From Butyrivibrio sp. VCB2006 (GTDB lineage Bacteria; Bacillota; Clostridia; Lachnospirales; Lachnospiraceae): a DNA stretch of 64,000 nucleotides. Numbering within the stretch: position 1 is the first letter of the stretch; each line of letters opens with the position of its first letter. Position numbers and translations under genes: made by a program. The stretch covers positions 62,001 through 126,000 of the forward strand of contig NZ_ATVX01000005.1 of assembly GCF_000420945.1 (NCBI RefSeq), read 5' to 3'. A model generated the notes under the pieces. It was given only the letters and a program-made list of their open reading frames with translations. It was not told the DNA's origin and ran no database searches. This document shows positions 55,570-64,000 of the stretch, in pieces.

Positions 55570-56919
55570 ATGAGTAGATTATTTGGTACAGACGGCGTAA
55601 GAGGAGTAGCTAATGATGAACTTACTCCACTCCTTGCTATGCAGCTTGGACAGGCAGGCGCGTATGTTCTTTCTAAAGAGGTAAATCACAGACCTACAAT
55701 TATGGTTGGCTGTGATACAAGACTTTCTGGTGACATGCTGGCAAGCGCTCTTATGGCAGGCGCATGTTCAGTAGGCGCTGATGTTGTTAATGTTGGTGTT
55801 ATTCCTACACCTGCAGTAGCATATCTTACCAGGCAGTACCGTGTTGATGCAGGAGTAGTTATTTCTGCTTCACATAATCCTATGGAGTTTAACGGAATCA
55901 AGTTCTTTGATAGCAATGGTTTCAAGCTTCCTGATGCAATGGAGGATGAAATCGAAGTGCTTATCCGTAACAATATGGAAGGCGTTAAGATGCCTACCGG
56001 AGCAGGCGTAGGTAGAATCAAGACTCGTACCGATGCCAGAGAAGAGTATATTAACCATAATCTTAAGACAGTAGATATCAGCCTTTCCGGCATGAAGATA
56101 GTTATGGACTGTGCTGAGGGAGCTTCACATTACACTTCCGTAGAAGCTATCAGACAGCTTGGCGCTGAAGTAATTGTAATACACAACAATCCTGATGGAG
56201 TTAATATCAATTCAAACTGCGGATCAACTCACATGGAAGAGCTCATGGGCAGAGTTGTGACAGAGAAGGCTAATATTGGCCTTGCATTTGACGGTGATGC
56301 AGATAGATTCCTTGCTGTTGACGAGAATGGTAAAATGGTTGACGGTGATGAGATCATGGCAATCATCGGCAAGTTTATGAAGGATAACGGTAAGCTTGCC
56401 AAGAATACAATAGTAGCAACTGTTATGAGTAACCTGGGCTTCTTCAAGATGGGCGAAAGAGAAGGAATTCAGATCGACAAGACCAAGGTTGGTGACAGAT
56501 ATGTTCTTGAGCACATGAAGGAAATCGGGGCTAATCTCGGTGGAGAGCAGTCAGGACATATTATCTTCCTTGATGACAATACTACAGGAGATGGTCTTTT
56601 ATCAGCACTGCACCTCTTAGAGGTAATGGTTAAGACCGGTAAGCCACTTTCAGAGCTTGCCAAGGTAATGGAGGTTATGCCTCAGGCGCTGGTTAATGCT
56701 CATGTTCCTACACACAAGAAGGATAAGTATATGGAGTATCCTGAGGTTGCAGGAGCAATCGCAAATCTTGAGAAAGAGTTTGCCGGAGACGGAAGAGTCC
56801 TTATCAGACCTTCAGGAACAGAGCCTCTCGTAAGAGTTATGATCGAGGGAAAAGACCAGAAAAAGATTGAAGACGAAGCCAAAAAACTTGCTAAGCTCAT
56901 TGAGGAGGTTATGCTGTAA
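55570..56919 (+). CDS. glmM: Phosphoglucosamine mutase GlmM
   Basis: A 449-residue enzyme that converts glucosamine-6-phosphate to glucosamine-1-phosphate for peptidoglycan. Active-site serine Ser101 in ISASHNP, metal loop DGDADR, sugar-binding GGEQSGH, phosphate-binding RPSGTEPLVRV, all typical. GlmM binds CdaA in Firmicutes and lowers its activity, which explains the operon. AGAGG precedes the ATG. Confidence 0.97.
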   Translation: MSRLFGTDGVRGVANDELTPLLAMQLGQAGAYVLSKEVNHRPTIMVGCDTRLSGDMLASALMAGACSVGADVVNVGVIPTPAVAYLTRQYRVDAGVVISASHNPMEFNGIKFFDSNGFKLPDAMEDEIEVLIRNNMEGVKMPTGAGVGRIKTRTDAREEYINHNLKTVDISLSGMKIVMDCAEGASHYTSVEAIRQLGAEVIVIHNNPDGVNINSNCGSTHMEELMGRVVTEKANIGLAFDGDADRFLAVDENGKMVDGDEIMAIIGKFMKDNGKLAKNTIVATVMSNLGFFKMGEREGIQIDKTKVGDRYVLEHMKEIGANLGGEQSGHIIFLDDNTTGDGLLSALHLLEVMVKTGKPLSELAKVMEVMPQALVNAHVPTHKKDKYMEYPEVAGAIANLEKEFAGDGRVLIRPSGTEPLVRVMIEGKDQKKIEDEAKKLAKLIEEVML

Positions 56920-56920
56920 T

Positions 56921-57184
56921 ATGGTTAGCCAGAAAGTAGTTATTACTAATCCTACAGGATTGCATTTAAGACCGGCAGGAAATCTGTGTAAGGTTGCAAT
57001 GAACTACAAATCACATATTACTTTTAGCTATGGTGAAAATACCGCCAATGCTAAAAGTGTTCTTAGTGTTCTTGGCGCTTGTATTAAATGCGGCGATGAG
57101 CTTGTATTCAAGTGTGAAGGGCCGGATGAACAGGAAGCTATGGATGCTCTCGTTGAAGCAATTGAGAGCGGACTTGGTGAGTAA
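56921..57184 (+). CDS. HPr family phosphocarrier protein
   Basis: An 87-residue protein with the HPr active site, His15 in GLHLRPAG, and Ser46 in NAKSVLSVLG, which can be phosphorylated by HPr kinase. It moves phosphate from enzyme I to sugar permeases in the PTS, or acts in catabolite control. GAGGAGG lies about 12 bases before the ATG, inside the end of glmM. It starts right after glmM (stop at 56919). This is a true HPr in contrast to the His-less protein at 19841. Confidence 0.9.
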   Translation: MVSQKVVITNPTGLHLRPAGNLCKVAMNYKSHITFSYGENTANAKSVLSVLGACIKCGDELVFKCEGPDEQEAMDALVEAIESGLGE

Positions 57185-57211
57185 TAAATAATAAAGGGGT
57201 AATTAGGTATT

Positions 57212-58408
57212 ATGAAAAGATTTAAGGCTTTAGTATTGGCAGGAATAACAGCTGCTATGCTAATTGGTTGCGGGAATTCTAGTGATGATGCTGTTGTTGG
57301 AATCAGTATTGAGAAGCTTGAGGATGTAGCTCCTGTAGTGGAGGCTAGCGTTGAGGCTTCCGTAGAGGAGTCCAATGAAGACATGCCACCTCAGGAAGGC
57401 ATGGTTAGAAGTTATTTTACTAATGAGTGGGTTGATGAATCTGTTAATACAAACAGACCACTTGCAGTTATGTATCCTATCAACAAGGAAGCTCAGCCAC
57501 AGTACGGGCTTAGCAATGTAGCAGTATTCTATGAAATCATGGAAGAGGGCAGCATGAGCCGTCAGATGGGTATTCTTGAGAACTGGGAAGGACTTGATAG
57601 AATCAGAAATATCAGAAGTATTCGTGACTACTTCATTTATGCAGCACTTGAGTATGATCCTGTTATCGTTCACTATGGCGGACCTGAGCTTTATGTAAGT
57701 GGTGTCCTTACAGGCAAGAACAGACCTGATGGTGTTGATGATGTAGAGAACCTTAACGGTGTAGGCGGTAAGGCAATGGGCTCTGATTATGGCGCGTTCT
57801 TCCGTGTTCCTGAGGGAAGTACTTCTGAGCACACTGCATTTACAGATGGCTCACATGTAGCATCTGCTATGGAGAAAGCCGGATACTCCAAGACACACAG
57901 AACTGAGTATTTCCAGGAAGGTTCACACTTTACTTTTACTGGTTATACAAATCCTAATACATTGGAAGATTATGCAGATGCTGTAGAGGCAACTGAGATT
58001 GATATGGCAGGATGCTATCCTGTAACCAAGTCAGCACTTAAGTATGATCCCGAGAAGGAAGTATATCTTAAGACTCTTTACGGTGATGCCCAGAAGGATG
58101 CTGTAACAGGCGAGCAGCTCGCATTTACTAATGTTATTATCCAGAGAACATACCATGAAGTTCGTGATGCTAACGGATACCTGGCTTATCAGATGCATGA
58201 TAAGACAAGGGATGGATATTACATCACAAAGGGCAAAATGATTCATATGACTTGGGAGAAGACAGCAGATTATGCTCCAACCAAGTATTATGATGATAAC
58301 GGCCAGGAAATCACATTTAATACAGGTAAGACAATGATCTTTGTTATTCAGGAAAAGGGTGGTTCATTCTCTAAGTTTGAGGTTAACGGAACTACTTACG
58401 AAGATTGA
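57212..58408 (+). CDS. DUF3048 domain lipoprotein (YerB-like)
   Basis: A 398-residue lipoprotein. The N-terminus is a lipoprotein signal with lipobox LIGC (Cys about residue 22), then a Glu/Ser/Val-rich linker, then DUF3048 (about 70-395) with AVMYPINKEAQPQYGLSNVAVFYEIMEEGSMSRQMGI, IRNIRSIRDYFIYAALEYDPVIVHYGG and the late SALKYDPEKEVYLKTLYGD. B. subtilis YerB is of this family; its biochemical role is unknown. It starts 27 bases after HPr. Confidence 0.85.
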   Translation: MKRFKALVLAGITAAMLIGCGNSSDDAVVGISIEKLEDVAPVVEASVEASVEESNEDMPPQEGMVRSYFTNEWVDESVNTNRPLAVMYPINKEAQPQYGLSNVAVFYEIMEEGSMSRQMGILENWEGLDRIRNIRSIRDYFIYAALEYDPVIVHYGGPELYVSGVLTGKNRPDGVDDVENLNGVGGKAMGSDYGAFFRVPEGSTSEHTAFTDGSHVASAMEKAGYSKTHRTEYFQEGSHFTFTGYTNPNTLEDYADAVEATEIDMAGCYPVTKSALKYDPEKEVYLKTLYGDAQKDAVTGEQLAFTNVIIQRTYHEVRDANGYLAYQMHDKTRDGYYITKGKMIHMTWEKTADYAPTKYYDDNGQEITFNTGKTMIFVIQEKGGSFSKFEVNGTTYED

Positions 58409-58428
58409 TGTTTATTAGGGAATATACT

Positions 58429-58456
58429 GCGGGCGGCAGAGATGCCGTCCGTTTAC
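58429..58456 (+). terminator. Weak terminator-like hairpin between the DUF3048 gene and rmlD
   Basis: GCGGGCGGCA-GAGA-TGCCGTCCGT forms a GC-rich 10 bp stem with two G-U pairs and a GNRA-type loop; the T tract is short (TTACATT), so it may only partly stop transcription. Confidence 0.55.
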
Positions 58457-58476
58457 ATTGAGAAAGGTAATTTTGC

Positions 58477-59346
58477 ATGGAAAAGATAATTGTAACAGGA
58501 TGCAATGGTCAGCTCGGTAGAGCAATTAACAAGGAACTGGCAGGTAAATACGAGCTTGTTAACACAGATGTTTTTGAAGGAGATGGCATTACTCCTCTTG
58601 ATATCACTAATGTAGATAATGTAGTGAAGCTTGCAAGAGAGGTTAAGCCTGCAGCAATTATCAACTGTGCTGCTTATACTGCGGTAGATAAGCAGGAATC
58701 AGATATTGATCTTTCATACAAGATCAATGCAATCGGACCTAGGAACCTCTCTATTGCAGCAACAGAGGTAGGTGCTAAGCTGGTTCATGTTTCTACAGAC
58801 TATGTGTTTGAGGGAAACGGAACTAGACCATACGTTGAGTTCGATAAAACAGGCCCTGTAAGTGTATATGGCAAGACAAAGCTTGCAGGTGAAGAGTTTG
58901 TTAAGCAGTTCGCAGATAGATTCTTTATTGTAAGAACAGCATGGCTTTACGGTGATGGCAAGAACTTTGTTAAGACTATGCTTGGTCTTTCAGAGAAGAT
59001 GGATGAGATCAGCGTTGTTATGGATCAGCAGGGAACTCCGACAAGTGCCAAGGAACTGGCTAAGGCAATTGCTTTCCTTTGCCCAACAGATAACTACGGT
59101 GTATTCCACGGAACATGTGAAGGATCAACAAACTGGGCTGATTTCACAGATGAGATCTTTAGAATTGCCGGAAAGACTACTAAGGTTAACCATGTTACTA
59201 CAGCACAGTATATTGAGAAAAATCCTCAGGCAGCTCCAAGACCAGCCTACAGTATTCTTGAGAATTATATGCTGAAACTTACTTCTGACTACATGTTTGC
59301 TGACTGGCATGATGCTATTGAGGAATATTTAAAAGAGCTTCTGTAA
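58477..59346 (+). CDS. rfbD: dTDP-4-dehydrorhamnose reductase (RmlD)
   Basis: A 289-residue NAD(P)H-dependent SDR-type enzyme, the last step of dTDP-L-rhamnose synthesis. Rossmann loop VTGCNGQLGRAINKEL, NCAAYTAVDKQE, HVSTDYVFEGNG, YGKTKLAGEEFV (catalytic Tyr and Lys), VRTAWLYGDGKNFVKTML: all RmlD motifs. No rmlA, B or C is in the window. The sugar feeds cell-wall polysaccharides. Confidence 0.93.
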   Translation: MEKIIVTGCNGQLGRAINKELAGKYELVNTDVFEGDGITPLDITNVDNVVKLAREVKPAAIINCAAYTAVDKQESDIDLSYKINAIGPRNLSIAATEVGAKLVHVSTDYVFEGNGTRPYVEFDKTGPVSVYGKTKLAGEEFVKQFADRFFIVRTAWLYGDGKNFVKTMLGLSEKMDEISVVMDQQGTPTSAKELAKAIAFLCPTDNYGVFHGTCEGSTNWADFTDEIFRIAGKTTKVNHVTTAQYIEKNPQAAPRPAYSILENYMLKLTSDYMFADWHDAIEEYLKELL

Positions 59347-59376
59347 TTTGTTTTTAGGAAGTATCGGAGATTTTGT

Positions 59377-59835
59377 ATGCAGTTTTTTAGTGATTTATTA
59401 AGTAATAAGATACTTGTGGCGTCATTTTTTGGATGGTTATCCGCACAGGTACTCAAGACAATTATCTACGTTCTGGTTAACAAGGAATTTAACCCGGAAA
59501 GACTTACCGGTGATGGTGGAATGCCAAGTTCACATTCTGCTACGGTAATGGCCCTTGTGACAAGCGCTTGCTACTATTATGGCGCAGGAAGCTTTGAATT
59601 TGCCATTGCCGGAGTAATGGCCCTTATTGTCATGCACGACGCTATGGGTGTAAGAAGAGAAACCGGTATTCAGGCCAAGGTAATCAACAATATGATGGAC
59701 TGGTTTCAGGAGCTTGACAGTGATATTCCTGCTGAGGAAAAGCTCAAGGAATTTGTAGGCCATACACCTCTTCAGGTTTTGTTTGGAGCTATTCTTGGCG
59801 TTATAGTCGGATTTATTGTGTGTAACCTTTACTAA
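59377..59835 (+). CDS. Divergent PAP2 family membrane protein (YuiD-like, DUF212)
   Basis: A 152-residue membrane protein with about four helices. The signature is GDGGMPSSHSATVMAL, the phosphatase-like motif of the divergent PAP2 family, with a His-Asp-Ala late motif (VMHDAMGVRRETGIQA). It resembles B. subtilis YuiD. It may dephosphorylate a lipid or isoprenoid carrier, but this is not shown. Confidence 0.85.
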   Translation: MQFFSDLLSNKILVASFFGWLSAQVLKTIIYVLVNKEFNPERLTGDGGMPSSHSATVMALVTSACYYYGAGSFEFAIAGVMALIVMHDAMGVRRETGIQAKVINNMMDWFQELDSDIPAEEKLKEFVGHTPLQVLFGAILGVIVGFIVCNLY

Positions 59836-59862
59836 ACAATAGTAAGCGGGGGTATATAGTAC

Positions 59863-61662
59863 GTGCTATCAGTTGTACTTATCTGGATATATGCAACAGC
59901 CACAACCTATTTGACAGGCTTTGCATTTCTTAAGTTCATAACCTCCCTGGAATGTATGCACTCCAAAAAGGGGAATGGTACATACAAGAAATATAATGCT
60001 CATTTTAGGGCCAGCTATATTATTGCCGGACTGGTTGTTAATACAGTATACGCAGAGATATATAGTTTATTTGGCGGGGTTGGGCTTGTAGCCAACATCC
60101 TGCTTGTTGCTGTTTGTGTAGTTATAGCGGTTTATTACAGAGATGAACTTTTCGGGGACTTAGTGGATGTACTTCGCCTTTTTGTTTCCGGAAGGAATGG
60201 ATATTATTATCTTTTGGTATTTCTTTTGATGGCTTATGGCACCTCACATGGAATCATGCACTATGATTCCGACCTTTATCATGCGCAGGCAATCCATTGG
60301 ATAGAAGACTACGGTGTGATAAAGGGGCTTGGTAATCTTCATGTGAGACTGGCCTACAATAGCGCATCTTTTGCGTTGTCTGCTTTATACAGTATGAGTT
60401 TTATAGCAGGCAGATCTTTTCATGTGATGGCAGGTTTCTGCGCTTTGATGCTTGCCTGGGAATGCCTTGATCTAAAGGATTTGTTAAGACGAGGCCAGCC
60501 AATATTATCTGATTTTGCCAGAGTGATGGCTATTTACTATCTTTTTACTATCTTCGATGAGATGGTAGCTCCGGCATCTGATTATTTCCTTTCTACTATT
60601 GTTTTTTATATTGTGATAAGGTGGCTTGATATGAACGTTAAGCATGAACGTTCATATGTGCCATATATTATGCTGTCTCTTTTAGGGGTGTTTGCTGTGA
60701 CCATCAAACTTTCAGCCGCTCCTATTATGATACTTGCCATTATTCCGATCTACAGACTCTTTTCCAGTAAGAATCCCAATAAACTTAAGGTATTTGGACT
60801 GTCTGTACTTACTGCTCTTATAATATCGGTGCCGTTTTTCATTAGAAACATCATCATTTCCGGATGGTTGGTATATCCTGTTACTTCCATCGATTTATTT
60901 AATGTTAGCTGGAAGATTCCTGAGGGACTTGCAGCTTACGATGCCAAGGAGATAAAGACCTACGGAAGAGGTTTTACCGACGTGGCAACCTATGGGGATA
61001 TGCCCTTTGATCAGTGGATAGGAAGCTGGTTTGAAGGAATACACGGTGTAAACAAGATTATGCTTGTGCTTGATATCCTTGCAGTGGCGGCCTACATTGT
61101 ATTTCTTATTTATTTCTTTGCTGTGGCTATCAATAAAAAGGCTAAGCTGGGGGATAATAAGATATTTAGTATCAGTGACAGAAGAATGGTTAATTTCGCG
61201 GATTTTTTGACCATAAGCGGCACTATGGTGGCTTGCCTTGTGTTCTGGCTCTTTACAGCGCCTCTTATCAGATATGGTGAGGTCTATGTCTGCCTTACAT
61301 TTGCAATTATATTCGGAAGATTGTTGATAAGACTGTTTAACCATATAGGTTATGAATCGGAAATTGCCAAAAGAGCTCTTCACATTGCGGTCATGATTTT
61401 GAGCTTGTGGCTTTTGTACAAGGGCATTAACCTTGTAAAGGCTGATATTCCATCCTTTAACCCAGTTAATCTGCTGGTTCAGGAAGATTATGGACAGTAT
61501 GAAGTGTCTGAATTTGAAATATCAGGTGTTACTTTTTACTATCCAAATGAAGGCGACAGGATAGGATATAGTTATTTCCCAGCGGCAACAAGGGATATGA
61601 CAAAAGAAATCAAGTTTATCGGATATGATATAACAAGCGGCTTTATGCCGATTGCTGAATAA
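59863..61662 (+). CDS. Large polytopic membrane protein, LIC_10190-like
   Basis: A 599-residue protein with about thirteen membrane helices, no signal peptide cleavage site and a C-terminal outside stretch of about 60 residues. The segment HYDSDLYHAQAIHWIEDYGVIKGLGNLHVRLAYNSASF, here described in pieces as DSDLYHAQAIHWI and GLGNLHVRLAYNSASF, resembles the LIC_10190 family of GT-C-like membrane proteins. A polyprenyl-linked sugar transfer role would fit the rmlD and gmd-fcl neighbours but is inference. GTG start at 59863 with GGGGG about 10 bases upstream. Confidence 0.6.
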   Translation: MLSVVLIWIYATATTYLTGFAFLKFITSLECMHSKKGNGTYKKYNAHFRASYIIAGLVVNTVYAEIYSLFGGVGLVANILLVAVCVVIAVYYRDELFGDLVDVLRLFVSGRNGYYYLLVFLLMAYGTSHGIMHYDSDLYHAQAIHWIEDYGVIKGLGNLHVRLAYNSASFALSALYSMSFIAGRSFHVMAGFCALMLAWECLDLKDLLRRGQPILSDFARVMAIYYLFTIFDEMVAPASDYFLSTIVFYIVIRWLDMNVKHERSYVPYIMLSLLGVFAVTIKLSAAPIMILAIIPIYRLFSSKNPNKLKVFGLSVLTALIISVPFFIRNIIISGWLVYPVTSIDLFNVSWKIPEGLAAYDAKEIKTYGRGFTDVATYGDMPFDQWIGSWFEGIHGVNKIMLVLDILAVAAYIVFLIYFFAVAINKKAKLGDNKIFSISDRRMVNFADFLTISGTMVACLVFWLFTAPLIRYGEVYVCLTFAIIFGRLLIRLFNHIGYESEIAKRALHIAVMILSLWLLYKGINLVKADIPSFNPVNLLVQEDYGQYEVSEFEISGVTFYYPNEGDRIGYSYFPAATRDMTKEIKFIGYDITSGFMPIAE

Positions 61663-61801
61663 TAAAAATATTATTAAGTGATTATAAAGCAAATATAAAA
61701 ATATATTAAATATCGCATACAAATGAACTGCGTACAGTTAAATGAAGTATCATAGTAGTAGATAAAAGGACGACCCGATGTGTTAGATAAGGGGGAGCTT
61801 T

Positions 61802-62239
61802 ATGAAGAAGGTTTTATTACTACTAATGACTTTTTTGATGGCGGCAATGTTCTTTGTTCCGGTTACAGCACAGGCATCAAACGAGGACGACGTTCTTACG
61901 ATGATGAATGCTGTCAGGGAATCAGCTGGATTAGAAGCTCTTACTATTGATGAGGATCTGCAGGATATTGCAGAGATCAGAGCGGTGGAGTGTTCCCAGA
62001 AATTCTCGCATATAAGGCCTAACGGTAAGGCCTGGTATACTGTATCCGACCTCACAAATGGTGAAAACCTGGCCCATGCTAGAAATTATAATCAGCAGAA
62101 GCCTGAAAATGTGGTCTATGCATGGACCCTTAGTTCTAAGCACTATGCTAATCTCGTAAGGAACTCTTTTACCTCGGTTGGAATAGCTTATTATGTGGGG
62201 GACAATGGAGATACCTATATAGCATGTGAGTTTCGCTGA
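61802..62239 (+). CDS. Secreted CAP (SCP/PR-1) domain protein
   Basis: A 145-residue exported protein. Signal peptide (about 1-26, ending AQAS), then a CAP domain: VLTMMNAVRESAGLEALTIDEDLQDIAEIRAVECSQKFSHIRPNGKAW split at its conserved His (FSHIRPNG), GENLAHA and the late YANLVRNSFTSVGIAYY. Bacterial CAP proteins are secreted and often cell-wall linked; their biochemical role is unclear. The 139 bases before it are AT-rich with no gene. GGGGGAG precedes the ATG. Confidence 0.88.
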   Translation: MKKVLLLLMTFLMAAMFFVPVTAQASNEDDVLTMMNAVRESAGLEALTIDEDLQDIAEIRAVECSQKFSHIRPNGKAWYTVSDLTNGENLAHARNYNQQKPENVVYAWTLSSKHYANLVRNSFTSVGIAYYVGDNGDTYIACEFR

Positions 62240-62271
62240 TGGATTTTAAATTGATATGTATGAATAAAAAG

Positions 62272-62310
62272 AACCCAGTCATTCGACTTTTGATCGAAGA
62301 CTGGGTTTTA
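62272..62310. terminator. Bidirectional terminator between the CAP gene and fcl
   Basis: AACCCAGTC...TTCGA pairs with TCGAA...GACTGGGTT, followed by TTATT on the plus strand; on the minus strand CTTTTTATTC follows the stem. It separates two converging genes. Confidence 0.85.
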
Positions 62311-62329
62311 TTATGTGTTGTTAAAAGAA

Positions 62330-63271
62330 TTATCTCTCGGCACGCATAGGATTGTTTAAGAAGTCCTCGTATGCGAGACGGATACCGTCATCAAGCTCTG
62401 TTGTGTATTTCCAGCCAAGCTTTTCAGCCTTGGAAACATCAAGAAGCTTACGAGGTGTGCCGTTTGGCTTAGTAGGATCCCAACGGATTTCTCCGGTGTA
62501 GCCTACAATAGCTGCAACCTTCTCGGTAAGTTCCTTGATAGTAAGCTCTTTTCCTGTTCCTGCATTGACTGTCTCGTCACCGCTGTAGTTGTTCATAAGG
62601 AATACACAGAGGTTAGCAAGGTCATCAACATAAAGGAACTCACGAAGTGGGCTTCCGTCTCCCCAACAGGTTACGTATGGAAGGTTCTGCTCCTTGGCTT
62701 CATGGAAGCGGCGGATAAGAGCCGGAAGTACGTGTGAATGTGTTGGGTGATAGTTATCGTTAGGACCATAAAGGTTAGTAGGCATAACTGAAATGTAGTC
62801 TGTGCCGTACTGTTTGTTAAGGTACTCGCAGTACTTAAGTCCGGAAATCTTAGCAAGAGCATAAGCCTCGTTGGTCTTCTCAAGCTCTGATGTAAGGAGA
62901 CAGTCCTCCTTCATTGGCTGAGGAGCCATTCTTGGATAGATGCAGGATGAACCAAGGAATTCAACCTTCTTACATCCATTTTTCCAAGCTGAGTGAATAA
63001 CATTCATCTCGAGAATCATGTTCTCATACATGAAGTCTGCAAGAGCCTCTGAGTTACCCATGATACCGCCAACCTTAGCAGCTGCAAGGAATACGTACTC
63101 AGGCTTTTCTTCCTCGAAAAACTTTTCAACCTGATCCTGTCTTGTGAGATCAAGTTCTTTATGTGTACGGGTAATGATGTTTGTATAACCCTGTTTATTA
63201 AGTTCTCTTACGATTGCAGAACCAACCATTCCTCTGTGGCCTGCAACATATATCTTAGCGTTCTTTTCCAC
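62330..63271 (-). CDS. fcl: GDP-L-fucose synthase
   Basis: A 313-residue epimerase-reductase that makes GDP-L-fucose from the Gmd product. Rossmann loop [38 protein letters not shown] (typical of Fcl), catalytic Tyr and Lys in [12 protein letters not shown], and [11 protein letters not shown], all match. The start is GTG at 63271 with AAAGG 8 bases upstream; a further upstream ATG at 63343 would overlap gmd and add an unlikely tail. It follows gmd on the minus strand. Confidence 0.93.
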   Translation of the reverse strand: MEKNAKIYVAGHRGMVGSAIVRELNKQGYTNIITRTHKELDLTRQDQVEKFFEEEKPEYVFLAAAKVGGIMGNSEALADFMYENMILEMNVIHSAWKNGCKKVEFLGSSCIYPRMAPQPMKEDCLLTSELEKTNEAYALAKISGLKYCEYLNKQYGTDYISVMPTNLYGPNDNYHPTHSHVLPALIRRFHEAKEQNLPYVTCWGDGSPLREFLYVDDLANLCVFLMNNYSGDETVNAGTGKELTIKELTEKVAAIVGYTGEIRWDPTKPNGTPRKLLDVSKAEKLGWKYTTELDDGIRLAYEDFLNNPMRAER

Positions 63272-63308
63272 TTTATTTGCCTTTCTGAAACAATTTCGCT
63301 TATAAGAA

Positions 63309-64000
63309 TTACTTGTCGATACCCTTTTCAAGGAACTCAGCAAGGTTGAATTTAACGTGCTCGTTGGCTCTTTCTACTGCAACCTTCTTCATATCATGCT
63401 CAACCATGATCTTAACAAGCTCTTCGAAGGAAGTTGTCTGTGGATTCCAGTGGAGCTTCTCTTTTGCCTTGGTAGGATCACCTAAAAGGTTAACAACGTC
63501 TGTAGGTCTGTAGAAATCAGGAGATACTTCAACAAGAACCTTACCTGTTTCCTTGTCATAACCCTTCTCATCAGCGCCTTCACCCTTGAACTCAAGCTCG
63601 ATACCTGCATAGTGGAATGCAAGCTGTGCAAATTCACGAACAGAGTGCTGAACACCTGTAGCGATAACGAAATCTTCAGGCTTATCGTTCTGAAGAATGA
63701 GCCACATACATTCTACATAATCCTTGGCATATCCCCAGTCACGAAGAGATGAAAGGTTACCAAGATAGAGCTTATCCTGCTTGCCCTGAGCAATTCTGCT
63801 GGCAGCAAGAGTAATCTTACGTGTTACGAAGGTCTCACCACGTCTCTCTGACTCGTGGTTGAAAAGGATGCCTGAGCAGCAGAACATGTTGTAAGCTTCT
63901 CGGTACTCTTTGATGATCCAGTAGCCATAGAGCTTAGCTACAGCATATGGGCTGTATGGATGGAAAGGAGTATTTTCACTCTGAGGAACTTCCTCAACCT
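63309..64000 (-). CDS. gmd: GDP-mannose 4,6-dehydratase, C-terminal part (cut at window edge)
   Basis: This is the 3' two thirds of gmd; the frame runs off the right edge, so the start is outside. The catalytic [13 protein letters not shown] (Tyr and Lys) is visible near the edge, then [42 protein letters not shown] and the end region [20 protein letters not shown], all diagnostic for GDP-mannose 4,6-dehydratase. It makes GDP-4-keto-6-deoxymannose, the substrate of Fcl encoded next, with 37 bases between the genes. Together they provide GDP-fucose for surface glycans. Confidence 0.93.
   Translation of the reverse strand, partial: VEEVPQSENTPFHPYSPYAVAKLYGYWIIKEYREAYNMFCCSGILFNHESERRGETFVTRKITLAASRIAQGKQDKLYLGNLSSLRDWGYAKDYVECMWLILQNDKPEDFVIATGVQHSVREFAQLAFHYAGIELEFKGEGADEKGYDKETGKVLVEVSPDFYRPTDVVNLLGDPTKAKEKLHWNPQTTSFEELVKIMVEHDMKKVAVERANEHVKFNLAEFLEKGIDK

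Noticed and set aside
60895-61383. Minus-strand frame inside the 599-residue membrane protein gene
   Set aside because: No ribosome binding site and no conserved pattern; the plus-strand protein is consistent along its whole length.

Overview
The window looks like the chromosome of a motile, anaerobic Lachnospiraceae bacterium, most likely Butyrivibrio or Pseudobutyrivibrio. The reasons are its moderately low GC content, heavy use of AGA and CTT codons, strong AGGAGG ribosome binding sites with occasional TTG and GTG starts, and Firmicutes gene neighbourhoods: hrcA-grpE-dnaK-dnaJ, ireB-ruvX-DUF1292, mbl-flhO-flhP, comF-yvyF and cdaA-cdaR-glmM. Other pointers are a type III glutamine synthetase, a DUF6465 protein and flagellar genes. 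The genus is an inference. Nearly all genes are on the plus strand and there is no insertion sequence, prophage or CRISPR array. It is mainly core chromosome with a few accessory islands.

Region by region. 1-2.1 kb: the end of an SDR oxidoreductase, then a minus-strand operon (nucleoside hydrolase plus ECF transporter S component) behind a strong promoter, a preQ1-I-like aptamer and an intrinsic terminator, most simply read as queuosine/queuine salvage. 2.2-4.8 kb: a PilZ protein, a free-standing 68-residue peptide resembling a RiPP leader, an aminotransferase and a histone-H1-like DUF6465 protein. 5-10.1 kb: a 1421-residue secreted subtilase with a two-repeat dockerin, overlapping a secreted protein with a cohesin-like domain and an Fn3 domain. 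10.2-15.4 kb: the CIRCE-controlled heat-shock operon. 15.4-26.9 kb: a run rich in RNA-modification genes (prmA, rsmE, cysteine desulfurase, thiI, mtaB, a TrmR-like methyltransferase, a TrhP-like U32 protein) with ireB-ruvX-DUF1292 and RNase J. 27-32 kb: glutamine synthetase III, tRNA-Gln(CUG), an acyl-ACP thioesterase, a CvfB-like protein and a CPBP protease. 32-38 kb: a YjfB motility protein, a PucR/CdaR-type regulator, ftsEX, an EnvC-like M23 protein and a CtpA-type protease. 38-45 kb: a PP2C phosphatase, a Ser/Thr kinase and a small membrane protein, then uvrB-uvrA. 45-52 kb: mbl, two flagellar rod/hook genes and a rod-binding gene, recD2, comF and yvyF. 52-57.2 kb: two unknown membrane proteins, then cdaA-cdaR-glmM and HPr. 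57.2-64 kb: envelope and surface-sugar genes (DUF3048 lipoprotein, rmlD, YuiD-like PAP2, a large polytopic membrane protein, a CAP protein) and, on the minus strand, gmd-fcl for GDP-fucose.

Several genes fit together functionally. The IscS-like desulfurase can feed sulfur to ThiI. TrmR and TrhP belong to one wobble-uridine pathway, and with MtaB and the proposed queuosine salvage operon the window is dense in tRNA-modification functions. FtsEX is followed by the kind of peptidoglycan hydrolase it usually controls. CdaA, CdaR and GlmM link c-di-AMP synthesis to cell-wall precursor supply. The two most unusual items are the riboswitch-controlled nucleoside hydrolase/ECF pair and the overlapping dockerin-protease and cohesin genes.
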